From NCBI GenBank assembly GCA_949373155.1, contig CASICK010000002.1, positions 186,001 through 250,000 of the forward strand: a stretch of 64,000 nucleotides of DNA. The letters are read 5' to 3'. Under the pieces are notes generated by a model, which searched no databases, had not been told where the DNA came from, and saw only the letters and a program-made list of their open reading frames with translations. A program made the position numbers and the translations under genes. Positions 53,443 through 62,803 of this stretch are shown here, piece by piece. The stretch is from an uncultured Synechococcus sp. Lineage in GTDB: Bacteria > Cyanobacteriota > Cyanobacteriia > PCC-6307 > Cyanobiaceae. Each line of letters opens with the position of its first letter. Position 1 is the stretch's first letter.

Positions 53443-55224
53443 GTGACCCTGACATCCGTTCCCACGGCCGCGGATGCGTTGGATTGGAACGGTCAACGCC
53501 GTATCACCGGCGCCCACGCCTTGATGAATGCCCTCAGGCTGCATGGCGTAGACACCATTTTTGGCTATCCGGGCGGGGCGATCCTGCCGATTTATGACGC
53601 TCTGCACATCGCCGAAAGCGAAGGCTGGCTGAAGCACATTTTGGTGCGTCATGAGCAGGGTGGCACCCATGCGGCGGATGCCTATGCCCGTGCCACTGGT
53701 CGGGTTGGCGTCTGTTTTGGAACGTCTGGTCCTGGTGCCACCAACCTGGTCACGGGAATTGCCACGGCCCAAATGGATTCTGTTCCAATGGTGGTCATCA
53801 CTGGGCAAGTCCCTAGACCTGCGATCGGGACTGATGCGTTTCAGGAAACAGATATTTTCGGCATTACGTTGCCAATCGTGAAGCACTCCTGGGTGGTTCG
53901 TGACCCAGCTGATCTCGCTTCCGTGGTTGCTCAAGCGTTCCTGATCGCCTCTTCAGGACGCCCTGGCCCTGTGTTGATTGATATCCCCAAAGATGTAGGT
54001 CAAGAAGAATTTGATTACATCCCAGTTCAACCTGGATCGATCCAACCGCCTGGGTTCAGGCAGCCTGCTAAGCCTGCGGTTCATGCGGTTAGCGATGCTC
54101 TTGCCTTGATTCGTGAGTCGAGCTGTCCCCTCTTTTATGTCGGGGGTGGTGCGGTAAGTGCAGGTGCACATGACAGCCTCCAAGTCTTGGCTGAGCGCTT
54201 CCAGATCCCTGTGACCACCACGTTGATGGGGAAGGGAGCTTTTGACGAGAATCATCCACTCGCCTTAGGCATGCTGGGAATGCATGGAACGGCTTACGCC
54301 AACTTTGCAGTTACAGACTGCGATCTGTTGATCGCCGTTGGTGCTCGTTTTGATGACCGCGTGACGGGCAAGCTCGACACTTTTGCTCCAAAGGCCAAGG
54401 TCATTCATTTTGAGATTGATCCTGCGGAGGTTGGTAAAAACCGACGCCCCGATGTGGTTGTGCTGGGTGATTTGGGTTTAAGTCTTGCTCAACTTGTTGA
54501 TCAGAGTCTCCATCATTCCGCCGAGTTGAAGACTTCTTCTTGGCTGGAACAAATCAAGACTTGGAAGACGCTTTACCCACTCACTATCCCTGCCAAGGAA
54601 GGAGCAATCTTCCCTCAAGAAGTGCTGTTGGCTGTCCGTGATTTAGCCAGTGACGCCATCATCACGACCGATGTTGGCCAACATCAGATGTGGGCTGCGC
54701 AGTACTTGCGTAACGGGCCGCGTTGTTGGATCAGCAGCGCTGGATTGGGAACCATGGGATTTGGAATGCCAGCCGCTCTCGGAGCTCAGGTGGCGTTCCC
54801 GGATCAGAAAGTGGTCTGCATTGCTGGTGATGCAAGCATCCTGATGAACATTCAGGAACTCGGAACTCTGGCTCAGTATTCACTTCCTGTGAAAGTTGTG
54901 ATTGTGAATAACCACTGGCAGGGAATGGTTCGGCAGTGGCAGGAAAGCTTTTATGAAGAGCGATATTCAGCATCCGACATGCTCAACGGCATGCCTGATT
55001 TCAGCGCATTAGCCAGGGCTTTTGGAGTTGATGGAGTCAAGATCACCGAACGAGATGACCTGCACACCAAGCTCAGCGAGGCGTTTGAGTCACCTCGTCC
55101 AACCCTGATAGATGTCCACGTCAGACGTGGTGAAAATTGTTATCCGATGGTTCCGCCAGGAGCCAGCAATGCCCAGATGGTGGGTCTTCCTTCCCATCCT
55201 GAGATGGCCCAGGATTCAAGATGA
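53443..55224 (+). CDS. ilvB: Acetolactate synthase, large subunit
   Basis: 593 aa from GTG. TPP/FAD enzyme of branched-chain amino-acid synthesis. 'GAHALMNALRLHGVDTIFGY', Glu in 'HEQGGTHAADAYARATG', 'GTSGPGATNLVTGIATAQMD', the FAD region 'ALGMLGMHGTAYANFAV', and the TPP motif 'GDASILMNIQELGTLAQYS' with 'NNHWQGMVRQWQESFY' are present. The regulatory subunit ilvN is not in the window. Overlaps the following gene by 4 nt. Confidence 0.96.
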   Translation: MTLTSVPTAADALDWNGQRRITGAHALMNALRLHGVDTIFGYPGGAILPIYDALHIAESEGWLKHILVRHEQGGTHAADAYARATGRVGVCFGTSGPGATNLVTGIATAQMDSVPMVVITGQVPRPAIGTDAFQETDIFGITLPIVKHSWVVRDPADLASVVAQAFLIASSGRPGPVLIDIPKDVGQEEFDYIPVQPGSIQPPGFRQPAKPAVHAVSDALALIRESSCPLFYVGGGAVSAGAHDSLQVLAERFQIPVTTTLMGKGAFDENHPLALGMLGMHGTAYANFAVTDCDLLIAVGARFDDRVTGKLDTFAPKAKVIHFEIDPAEVGKNRRPDVVVLGDLGLSLAQLVDQSLHHSAELKTSSWLEQIKTWKTLYPLTIPAKEGAIFPQEVLLAVRDLASDAIITTDVGQHQMWAAQYLRNGPRCWISSAGLGTMGFGMPAALGAQVAFPDQKVVCIAGDASILMNIQELGTLAQYSLPVKVVIVNNHWQGMVRQWQESFYEERYSASDMLNGMPDFSALARAFGVDGVKITERDDLHTKLSEAFESPRPTLIDVHVRRGENCYPMVPPGASNAQMVGLPSHPEMAQDSR

Positions 55225-55649
55225 ACTTGTCCGGACTTCTTCACCATCACAGCCAGCGATCACCATTTCTGCTCTGTTTGCGGAGGGCAGCTCTGATCCG
55301 CTTTTGTTCCAGTTTTCTAATTCTGTTGGTCGTGATACTTGCTTCCCCACTGCCATCCATGGCAGCAGAAGTGTTGCAAGTGCGTTCATCCACTCTTCTT
55401 CAGATTGGAGATCGCAACCGCAATTACAGCGTTCGTTTGGCCTGTGTTGCAGTCGATCCCGTCAATGAAGAGGCTGCTGTTGATCTTTTAAAGAAAGCAG
55501 TGCCTCGACGCAAACGGGTGAACCTTCGTCCAGAGGGAAATGAAGATGGTGTTCTGATTGCCCGCGTTACCCCTCTAGATGCCGATCAGGATCTTGGTCT
55601 TTCATTGGTCACCAGCGGCTTAGCCACGCAAAGTTGCAACGCAAGCTGA
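55221..55649 (+). CDS. Secreted protein with nuclease-like domain, unknown
   Basis: 142 aa from ATG, overlapping the ilvB stop. N-terminal signal peptide ('CSSFLILLVVILASPLPSMAA'). The mature part ('LLQIGDRNRNYSVRLACVAV', 'DLLKKAVPRRKRVNLRPEG', 'ARVTPLDADQDLGLSLVTSG') resembles the OB-fold of the staphylococcal-nuclease family, but the catalytic Arg/Asp/Glu set is not clear. Likely lumen or periplasm; function inferred only loosely. Confidence 0.7.
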   Translation: MNLSGLLHHHSQRSPFLLCLRRAALIRFCSSFLILLVVILASPLPSMAAEVLQVRSSTLLQIGDRNRNYSVRLACVAVDPVNEEAAVDLLKKAVPRRKRVNLRPEGNEDGVLIARVTPLDADQDLGLSLVTSGLATQSCNAS

Positions 55650-55650
55650 G

Positions 55651-55869
55651 ATGGGAAAAAATCGCTTCGCTGCCGGCATCGTGATGGTGCCTTGTTTGCT
55701 TTTATCAGCTGCTTTTTTTAGTACAGCGGTTTGGGGTGATGTGCCAGGAGAGAATCAATCTCTCGCTCTAGGACTGGGTGGGTTGTTGTTGGCTGCAGGT
55801 TTGCTTGCCTTGTTGATCCCATCGACAAATCCTGAGACAAAAGAGGACGAAACCGATCCATCTACCTAG
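55651..55869 (+). CDS. Small two-span membrane protein, 72 aa
   Basis: ATG 1 nt after the previous stop. Two hydrophobic helices ('GIVMVPCLLLSAAFFSTAVW', 'LALGLGGLLLAAGLLALLIP') and an acidic tail 'NPETKEDETDPST'. No family recognised. It looks co-transcribed with ilvB and the secreted nuclease-like gene. Confidence 0.68.
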   Translation: MGKNRFAAGIVMVPCLLLSAAFFSTAVWGDVPGENQSLALGLGGLLLAAGLLALLIPSTNPETKEDETDPST

Positions 55870-55917
55870 GTTTTGATAAAGAGCCGTTCTCTCATGACCC
55901 CTCCAACTGAGGTCCCC

Positions 55918-57150
55918 ATGAGTGACCGTGCTTCTGATTCAAAATTAGGGAACTTTTTGAAGCGTTTCCCCATTGGGCATGGTTTGATCGTGGCGGCAAG
56001 CCTGCTGGGATGCCAAGCCCTCGAGGCAAGCACGCAGGAAAGATTTCCCGTGCTTGCGCTGTTGTCAGATGGGTTGATGCCTGCGCATGCTGTGTTTCGG
56101 CAAGGTTTTGCTCTTGGGGAAGAGCAGGTTCGACAATGTGGAAGTGCCCCCGCGGATGTGGAGTGGCGCACGATTGGTCTCGAGGACGATCCGGCTCCAT
56201 TCCTTGGCTCAACGCGTTCTGTGGTGATCGCGCCGTTTGCGACGGAACTCTCTCGTTTTTCACGACTGGCCCAGGACCACCAGATCAATGTGATTCTTCC
56301 GTATCAACGAGGTGCGTCTTTAAATCAATTGGTGCCGCTTGATCCGCAGGGATTACTGCATCCTTTGAGCCCTTCCAAACAGTCTGAAATCGATCAACTG
56401 GCAATCGATACCATTGCGCAGGGATGGCGAAGAATCATGGTGGTTGCTGATCCGGCTGACCGCGCTGCAGGCATGGCAGTGACCTACACGGAGGCTTTCG
56501 AGCAACTAGGGGGCAAGGTTGAATCCTATGAAAAGTCTTTGGTGCAGCAGGTCGACGCAGGCGATGCGGCCGCTGTGAGTCAACTGATTCAAGACGTGGC
56601 TTGGAAACGTCCTGCTGCCATTGCTCTGGCCGCTGATCCTTCTGGACGGTTGGCGGAGCTGTTGGATCAAGCACAGAACAATGGTCGGCTGATGGGAGCT
56701 TCGCTTGCCTCACCGGCCAGGATTTGGCTGTTGCCCGTCACCCGTCTTGATGCTGTTCCTCAAAGACCTTGGACACAATTGAGTCCTGATCAACAGGCGC
56801 ATGGTCCCGGTTGGTCTTCATTCGCGACGTCTTACCAGCAGCGCTGGGGACAGGCTCCTGACCTATTGGCGGCCTCTGGTTTTGATGCTGCCCGTGTTGT
56901 AGCTCTGGCTACACTCGCCCCTGCGCCCATGTCATCGGAAGGGCTCCGTGACCCCATCGGTTGGCTCGACCCGGATGCTGAGGTGCAGCCTTTATGTCAG
57001 GCGATTGCCCTTCGTCAGCAAGGCAAGGCAGTTCGTTTTGAGGGAGCCGCCAGTGATCTGGCGTTGAGACCAGGACAGATTCCGTCGGGACAGGCGACCA
57101 CCCGGGTGATCGCTCCGCAGTCGGGGTCTAACCGTGGCAGGGGGCTTTAA
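55918..57150 (+). CDS. Periplasmic binding-fold lipoprotein
   Basis: 410 aa. GAGG 6 nt upstream supports the ATG at 55918; the frame is open to 55873. The signal peptide ends in a lipobox-like 'SLLGC'. The mature part has the type I periplasmic-binding fold ('FPVLALLSDGLMPAHAVFRQ', 'VVIAPFATELSRFSRLAQD', 'WRRIMVVADPADRAAGMAV', 'GFDAARVVALATLAPA'). It resembles LpoA/branched-chain amino-acid binding proteins; no transporter genes are adjacent, so a scaffold or cell-wall role is as likely as transport. Confidence 0.75.
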   Translation: MSDRASDSKLGNFLKRFPIGHGLIVAASLLGCQALEASTQERFPVLALLSDGLMPAHAVFRQGFALGEEQVRQCGSAPADVEWRTIGLEDDPAPFLGSTRSVVIAPFATELSRFSRLAQDHQINVILPYQRGASLNQLVPLDPQGLLHPLSPSKQSEIDQLAIDTIAQGWRRIMVVADPADRAAGMAVTYTEAFEQLGGKVESYEKSLVQQVDAGDAAAVSQLIQDVAWKRPAAIALAADPSGRLAELLDQAQNNGRLMGASLASPARIWLLPVTRLDAVPQRPWTQLSPDQQAHGPGWSSFATSYQQRWGQAPDLLAASGFDAARVVALATLAPAPMSSEGLRDPIGWLDPDAEVQPLCQAIALRQQGKAVRFEGAASDLALRPGQIPSGQATTRVIAPQSGSNRGRGL

Positions 57151-57155
57151 AGCCG

Positions 57156-58823
57156 GTGTTGCGTCTTAGTGAACTCCGTCTTCCTTTGGATCATGGCCCT
57201 GATGATCTGGAGCAAGCGGTTCTGCGTTGCCTGAAAATCCCACCGGCGCGACTGCTTGATTGCCAGTTAGTGAAGCGGAGTGTTGATGCCCGTCGTCGCG
57301 ATCGAATTCAGCTGATTTATTCCGTGGATGTAGCAGTGGATGGCGAAGCGGCGCTGATGCGGCGAAGGCACGGCGATCGAAGAATTCGTCCGACCCCAGA
57401 CACCCACTACAGATATGTGGTGAAGGTTCCGGAAGGGAGTGTCTGGGACTCCGAGCAGCGGCCTGTGGTGGTCGGAGCTGGTCCGTGTGGTTATTTTGCC
57501 GCTCTCCTTCTGGCTCAGATGGGATTTCGCCCGTTGTTGCTGGAACGGGGGCAGCCCGTGAAACAAAGAACGGCCGATACGTTTGGATTTTGGCGTCGGA
57601 CGGCTGAGTTCAATCCAGAATCCAATGCCCAGTTTGGTGAGGGCGGTGCAGGAACATTTTCGGATGGGAAGCTCTACAGCCAGGTCAGTGATCCTGATCA
57701 TTACGGCTGCAAAGTCCTGGAAGAACTGGTGGCCTGTGGTGCGAATCGTGAGATTCTCACGCAGCACCGACCCCATATCGGCACCTTCAAGCTGGCCACG
57801 GTGGTGAGGGGGCTGCGGGCCAAAATCGAGGCTCTTGGTGGCGAGGTTCGTTTCGGCAGTCGGGTTGATCAGATCTTGCTGGAACCCTGCGCTGAAACTC
57901 ATGGTTCAGGTAAGTCCCAGCAAGTGGTGGGTCTGTCCTTGTCGGATGGGACTTCATTGCGTTGCTCACAGGTGGTGTTTGCTCCAGGGCATTCAGCACG
58001 GGACAGCTTCCAGATGCTTCAGGCGGCTGGAGTGGCTCTTGAAGCCAAGCCGTTTGCGGTCGGCTTTCGTATTGAACATCCCCAGGCCTTGGTCGATGAA
58101 GCGCGCTGGGGGCTGAACGCAGGACATCCACTCCTTGGGGCGGCGGAATACAAGCTCGTTCACCATGCTGAAAATGGCCGTTGCGTCTACAGCTTTTGTA
58201 TGTGTCCTGGCGGACTGGTGGTTGGAGCAACCTCGGAGAAGGGCCGGGTCGTCACCAATGGCATGAGCCAGCATTCACGCAATGAGCGCAATGCCAACGC
58301 CGCATTGGTTGTTCCTGTTGATGAGGACGACCTGGCGGCCTATGCCGCCTGGCCAGGGGATCCCTTGGCTGGTCTTGCCTTCCAGCGTGCGCTGGAACAC
58401 AAAGCGTTTGTTCTCGGGGGGGCTGATTACAGCGCTCCCGTGCAGCGGCTCCAGGACTTTTTGGCTGGACGTTCCACAACGGAACTTGGTGCAATCGGCG
58501 CTTCTTATCAACCTGGTGTGTCCCCGAGTGATTTACGCAGCCTTCTCCCGACGTCAATGGTGGCGGCATTGCAAGAGGCTTTGCCTCGTTTTGCTCGTCG
58601 CATCAAGGGGTATGACCATCCCGATGCATTGTTAACAGCAGTGGAAACGCGCACATCGTCACCGCTGCGTGTTCCTCGTGACGAACACTTCGAGTCGATC
58701 AATACGGTGGGCCTTACGCCTGCTGGCGAAGGGGCCGGCTACGCGGGGGGGATCCTGTCTGCGGCGATTGATGGGATACGAGTCGCAGAGGCCGTGGGTT
58801 TGCGGCTGGGTTCCTCATGCTGA
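57156..58823 (+). CDS. FAD-dependent oxidoreductase (COG2509-type)
   Basis: 555 aa from GTG. An N-terminal alpha/beta domain ('LRCLKIPPARLLDCQLVKRS', 'LIYSVDVAVDGEAALMRRR') leads to 'PVVVGAGPCGYFAALLLAQMG' (FAD), 'FGEGGAGTFSDGKLYSQVSD', 'CMCPGGLVVGATSEKGRVVT' and 'EGAGYAGGILSAAIDGIRVA'. It is a widespread but uncharacterised flavoprotein. 5 nt after the lipoprotein gene. The end overlaps pgeF by 9 nt (convergent). Confidence 0.87.
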   Translation: MLRLSELRLPLDHGPDDLEQAVLRCLKIPPARLLDCQLVKRSVDARRRDRIQLIYSVDVAVDGEAALMRRRHGDRRIRPTPDTHYRYVVKVPEGSVWDSEQRPVVVGAGPCGYFAALLLAQMGFRPLLLERGQPVKQRTADTFGFWRRTAEFNPESNAQFGEGGAGTFSDGKLYSQVSDPDHYGCKVLEELVACGANREILTQHRPHIGTFKLATVVRGLRAKIEALGGEVRFGSRVDQILLEPCAETHGSGKSQQVVGLSLSDGTSLRCSQVVFAPGHSARDSFQMLQAAGVALEAKPFAVGFRIEHPQALVDEARWGLNAGHPLLGAAEYKLVHHAENGRCVYSFCMCPGGLVVGATSEKGRVVTNGMSQHSRNERNANAALVVPVDEDDLAAYAAWPGDPLAGLAFQRALEHKAFVLGGADYSAPVQRLQDFLAGRSTTELGAIGASYQPGVSPSDLRSLLPTSMVAALQEALPRFARRIKGYDHPDALLTAVETRTSSPLRVPRDEHFESINTVGLTPAGEGAGYAGGILSAAIDGIRVAEAVGLRLGSSC

Positions 58824-59633
58824 GCCGTCCGCAGCTTGACCAACGATTCCACTCCATTGCACCGCTTTCACCTGATCGCGACGCCAGGAGTGGAACAGAC
58901 TCGGCTCTGAAACGGTGCAGAGAGGGCAGAGATTGATCTGTTGCTCTGGTATCCCGCAGCATTGCAACTGCTCACGGGCGGCAAGACGAATATCGAGGCG
59001 ACACTTGTTGGGGGCTGGATCGGGCAAAAGGATGCCCAGGTCTTCCAATTCGCTGAGCCCTAGAGATCGATCGAAATGGAGAGCTTGTCCTACCTGCTCT
59101 GCTACATCGGTCTCGACCTGATAGAGCCTCCCACTAACTGCTGGACCTAGGGCCACAATCAGCTGTTCTGGTTTCGCACCTCGCGTGGCTAAACGCCGTA
59201 TTGCAACGGAAAGAATGCCACTAGCGACCCCTCGCCAGCCTGCATGACAAGCAGCAACGTGGCCGCTGGTGGGGTCTGCAAGAAGAACGGGAGTGCAATC
59301 GGCACCACAAACCCAGAGGCTTTGGCCACCATGGTCGCTGACTAAACCGTCGGCATCAGGCCAGGGAGCAGCGATCGCTTCTTCAGCATTCAGAACTCGG
59401 TTTCCGTGAACTTGTTGGGGGCGATGGATACTTACTCCCGCAGATAGATAGGCCGCTAAGGCATCCGGCCCGCGGTTTTGCCAAAGACGGGTGAAAAATC
59501 CATGCTCGAACCCAGCGGCCTGCATCGCGTCCGAGGTGAGGTAATAACCGCCGTAGCAGCCCACCCATGTCCATTGCTCAAGAGTGTTGAACAGATTGTC
59601 GGGCTGGCGGAACGGATCGGCAGCAGCGGTCAT
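58815..59633 (-). CDS. pgeF: Peptidoglycan editing factor PgeF / YfiH family
   Basis: 272 aa laccase-domain (DUF152) protein. 'FEHGFFTRLWQNRGPDALAA', 'VHRPQQVHGNRVL' region, Cys/His zinc motif 'GADCTPVLLADPTSGHVAACHAG' split across residues 140-165, and 'CHAGWRGVASGILSVAIRRL' are typical. YfiH removes wrong amino acids in cell-wall precursors in E. coli; other members have adenosine deaminase or phosphorylase activity. ATGA overlap with tab2. Confidence 0.9.
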   Translation of the reverse strand: MTAAADPFRQPDNLFNTLEQWTWVGCYGGYYLTSDAMQAAGFEHGFFTRLWQNRGPDALAAYLSAGVSIHRPQQVHGNRVLNAEEAIAAPWPDADGLVSDHGGQSLWVCGADCTPVLLADPTSGHVAACHAGWRGVASGILSVAIRRLATRGAKPEQLIVALGPAVSGRLYQVETDVAEQVGQALHFDRSLGLSELEDLGILLPDPAPNKCRLDIRLAAREQLQCCGIPEQQINLCPLCTVSEPSLFHSWRRDQVKAVQWSGIVGQAADGSA

Positions 59634-60544
59634 GGTTCTGCTTGATCACGCAACATCCAAAACCCTTCAAAACGCTCGGCTTCCGGTGAGGTTTGAACAG
59701 CGATGAACTGCAACCCCTCAGCGCGTTCAGAAGCTTGTGTCATTAGTGCTGAAACGTGGGTGGCTTCCTCGGCGCTCAGATCGCTTACGAGCCAGCAGTC
59801 ATCCTGACCAGCCTCGAGGAGAAGTTGGGTGCCGCTCACCCTGAGGCGCACAGGTTCAATCCCACCGAGGAGACCAGCCAGGGCTAACCCCCTGGTTTTG
59901 CTGAACAGGCGTAAGCCTGGAATGACTTGTTCATCCTGAATTGTGGTGGGAACTGGAAGCAGTCCTCGGAATCCGATGGGCCATCCTGTGGCTTCACGTA
60001 AGGCTGAAGCGGGAAGTTCGGCCCAATTCCAGGCATCACCGCGGACCGACTCTGGCAAGGGACGAGGAGGCGTGCTGATGGGAACTGGCGGGGGAGCTAG
60101 AGGTCCTGCCATATATCCCTCCTCGTTGGGGTAGAGATCCTCTTCGCGATCAGAGATCCAGTCGAACAAGGCGTAGGTTCGACGGCTTGGAACCATCTCG
60201 AGACCCAGCTCAGACGCAGCCCTCTGAACCATGGTGCGCATCGAGCTTCTCCACGAACGCAGCTTTCGAGGCACTGACCAGCCTTGGTGTTGGGCAGCGG
60301 CAATCGCTTCCGTGAGAGCGCTGGTTAACCAGGTGGAGTTCACGCTGCCGGCTGGGCAACGTTTTTCGAAGCGAAAACTGGCGGTCGTTCCTTCGCAGGG
60401 GGAGCTGATGATCAGCAGCTCCCAACGCTTCTTGCCATCGGGTTCGAGGATGGGTCTGGAATAGAAATCGAGTTCCCAGTCGCCTGAAAGAACCCCGCTT
60501 GAACGTTCACTCGCATCGTTCTGGATCTGTTCGGCGGAGATCAT
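59630..60544 (-). CDS. Tab2/Atab2 family RNA-binding protein
   Basis: 304 aa. 'WELDFYSRPILEPDGKKRWE', 'CPAGSVNSTWLTSALTEAIA', 'IRFRSSMRTMVQRAASELGL'-like region and 'RTYALFDWISDREEDLYPNE' match DUF1092/Tab2. In algae and plants Tab2 activates translation of psaB; the cyanobacterial role is probably photosystem I or II assembly. Sits between pgeF and the S1-like gene, coupled to both by 4-nt overlaps. Confidence 0.9.
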   Translation of the reverse strand: MISAEQIQNDASERSSGVLSGDWELDFYSRPILEPDGKKRWELLIISSPCEGTTASFRFEKRCPAGSVNSTWLTSALTEAIAAAQHQGWSVPRKLRSWRSSMRTMVQRAASELGLEMVPSRRTYALFDWISDREEDLYPNEEGYMAGPLAPPPVPISTPPRPLPESVRGDAWNWAELPASALREATGWPIGFRGLLPVPTTIQDEQVIPGLRLFSKTRGLALAGLLGGIEPVRLRVSGTQLLLEAGQDDCWLVSDLSAEEATHVSALMTQASERAEGLQFIAVQTSPEAERFEGFWMLRDQAEP

Positions 60545-61830
60545 CCAGCTGATTGTTCCTGTTGCTTGAGGACGTTACGAGCCCTATTGGCTCGATCGGT
60601 TGCTTCTTCCATCACTTTGTCTTTATCAACAAGTAATTCACCAGGCTGTCCTTCCAAGATCGCAGTGTTTAGGGCGATTCGGCCGCGACCAGGATCCAAA
60701 TCCGTAATTAACGCTTTAACAGCGTCGCCTTGATCGAAAATTTCACGCATCGACCGCATGCTGCCTCCGGTAATCGAGGATTGATGCAGAAGTCCGCTGA
60801 TCCCTCCGAGATCCACGAACAGTCCATAGGGCTTGATGGCAGCCACATGACCTTCCACCAATTGTCCAATCTCTAGTTCTGAGAACCGAGCTGCAGTGGC
60901 TGCTCTCTTCTCAGACAGGACCAATTTTCGCGTTTCAGAATTGACCTCGAGGAAGGCCACACCCAGGGTTTTGCCCACCAACGCTTCATGGTTTTCACCG
61001 TCCTGCAATTGGGAACGGGGGATAAAGCCTCGTAATCCCTCTAGATCGCAGGTCACACCACCACGGTTGAAACCGGTGACTTTGACTTGAGCGACCCTGC
61101 CCTCTTTCTCCAGCTGTTTCACCTTGTCCCAGCTCTGACGTAAAGCAAGCGCGCGGCAGCTAATGGTGACCATCCCATCAGCATTTTGTTCACGCGTCAC
61201 CAAGACTTCGATTTCGAGACCCTTGGGGAATCTCTCCTTCAGATTGGTGATCACTCCGAGACCACATTCATTCTTTGGCATAAAGCCAGGGGCTTTGCCG
61301 CCGATGTCGACGTAGACACCATCGCTTTCCATCCCGATCACTGTTCCGGTCACCACTTCACCTGTGGTGCCCACAGGTTCGTTTGCATCGAGGGCAGCGA
61401 GAAAAGCACCTTCGTCAAAGTCAAAGTCGTCGACGCTTCGACTTGAGGTTTTGGCAGGACTTGGACTGGACTTCGAGGACTTCCCATTCGAATCGGATGG
61501 GCCGAGTAGATCGGCCATGCTCATCCCACTGAGCTCATCTGTCCCGAAGCGAGCATCGTCGTCTTCAACTGCTGATGGCTTAGCTGTCGGCGTTGGGGCA
61601 GTTGGAGGTCTAGCCGTTGTGTTTTGAGCTCTTTGCGCTGCATGCTCTAACTCAACAGCTTTTGCCATTGCCGCGTCTGCGGCCGCCCGGGCTTCTCCCG
61701 CCTCACGATGAAGGCGGTCCTGTTCGTCTTTGCGGCTGATATGCATGACCTGCAACGGCTTGCGCGGCGGCTGTGCTGCAGGGTTTTGCCCCTTGCTGTC
61801 TATGGAATGTTGGCTTTCTGATCCCGCCAT
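60541..61830 (-). CDS. rps1b: S1-domain RNA-binding protein (ribosomal S1 homologue)
   Basis: About 429 aa from ATG at 61830. A charged coiled-coil-like N-terminus ('DRLHREAGEARAAADAAMAK') and a low-complexity Pro/Ser linker precede three S1 OB-folds. These are 'VVTGTVIGMESDGVYVDIGG', 'VAQVKVTGFNRGGVTCDLEG' and 'LVEGHVAAIKPYGLFVDLGG'. The third is the best preserved. The gene encodes the accessory S1 type (Rps1b) of cyanobacteria; the main rpsA is normally elsewhere. Binds mRNA. It is the first gene of the minus-strand chain to tab2 and pgeF. Confidence 0.88.
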   Translation of the reverse strand: MAGSESQHSIDSKGQNPAAQPPRKPLQVMHISRKDEQDRLHREAGEARAAADAAMAKAVELEHAAQRAQNTTARPPTAPTPTAKPSAVEDDDARFGTDELSGMSMADLLGPSDSNGKSSKSSPSPAKTSSRSVDDFDFDEGAFLAALDANEPVGTTGEVVTGTVIGMESDGVYVDIGGKAPGFMPKNECGLGVITNLKERFPKGLEIEVLVTREQNADGMVTISCRALALRQSWDKVKQLEKEGRVAQVKVTGFNRGGVTCDLEGLRGFIPRSQLQDGENHEALVGKTLGVAFLEVNSETRKLVLSEKRAATAARFSELEIGQLVEGHVAAIKPYGLFVDLGGISGLLHQSSITGGSMRSMREIFDQGDAVKALITDLDPGRGRIALNTAILEGQPGELLVDKDKVMEEATDRANRARNVLKQQEQSAG

Positions 61831-61886
61831 GGGTCTCAATATCCTCGATCAGTCAGTCTGGCAGGAAATGGGAGGCATGTCGGCTC

Positions 61887-62732
61887 ATGACTGCACAAGC
61901 TCACTTGGGTCTTTCAGCGACACGGCGCTTGGACAGGTTGAGTTGGCCAGAGGCGGAGAAGGCCTTGCAGCAATCCGGTTCAACGGTGGTTTGGCCGATG
62001 GGAGCTTTTGAGCAACATGGCCCCCATCTTCCACTCGCCACAGACGCTTTGTTTTCTGAGCGGATTCTGGCCTCTGTGTTGTCACAGCTCGCGGCAAATG
62101 CCCCGATTTGGAGCCTTCCCTCACAGTCCATCGGGTTCTCTCCAGAGCATGCAGGCTTTCCTGGAACCTTGAGCTTCTCCTCGGGATTGTTAACCCAGTT
62201 GATCATCGAGGTGGGAACGCAGTTGTGTGCCCAAGGGGTGAAGCGCTTGGTGTTGTTTAACGCCCATGGGGGGCAAATCGGATTGCTGCAGGCTGCGGCG
62301 AGGGAACTGCGTGCTCAATCGCCATCAATGGCGATTCTTCCCTGCTTTTTATGGAGTGGTGTTCCCGGTTTGGATGCGTTGATTCCTGAGGATGAGTTAC
62401 GGGGTGGATTGCATGCCGCTCAAGCTGAGACAAGTTTGATGCTTGCTCTCGCGCCGGAGTTAGTGGGTGATGCAAGGCCTGTTGACGGTGACCATCGCCA
62501 GCCCTCCTCTCTCGCTACTCCTCCGCCTGGCTGGAGTCTTGAAGGATCGGCTCCTACGGCTTGGTTAACGACTGACTTAAGTGGCAGTGGTGTGATCGGT
62601 GATTCACGCGCCGCCAGCGTCGAATGTGGTGAAGCGTTGGAACATTGCTTGGTGAGCCATTGGCTGAACCTCTTTGGCAGTTTGTTGGCCAGTGATTGGC
62701 CCCCTTCTCAACCTGTTGCGGTTAGCAACTGA
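61887..62732 (+). CDS. Creatininase-family amidohydrolase-like protein
   Basis: 281 aa from ATG at 61887 (the open frame to 61773 is antisense to the S1 gene). Metal-binding motifs are 'VWPMGAFEQHGPHLPLATDA', 'VLFNAHGGQIGLLQAA' and 'GLHAAQAETSLMLALAPELV' (Glu, His, Asp and His ligands). The family includes creatininase, mycofactocin MftE and riboflavin-pathway FAPy deformylase. Context gives no substrate. Confidence 0.87.
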   Translation: MTAQAHLGLSATRRLDRLSWPEAEKALQQSGSTVVWPMGAFEQHGPHLPLATDALFSERILASVLSQLAANAPIWSLPSQSIGFSPEHAGFPGTLSFSSGLLTQLIIEVGTQLCAQGVKRLVLFNAHGGQIGLLQAAARELRAQSPSMAILPCFLWSGVPGLDALIPEDELRGGLHAAQAETSLMLALAPELVGDARPVDGDHRQPSSLATPPPGWSLEGSAPTAWLTTDLSGSGVIGDSRAASVECGEALEHCLVSHWLNLFGSLLASDWPPSQPVAVSN

Positions 62733-62803
62733 CCCATTAAGCACGTCTGTTGAGGTAAACCCTGGTTACAGTCGTCAACATTGCTGATTACAGGAAGCGA
62801 ATT

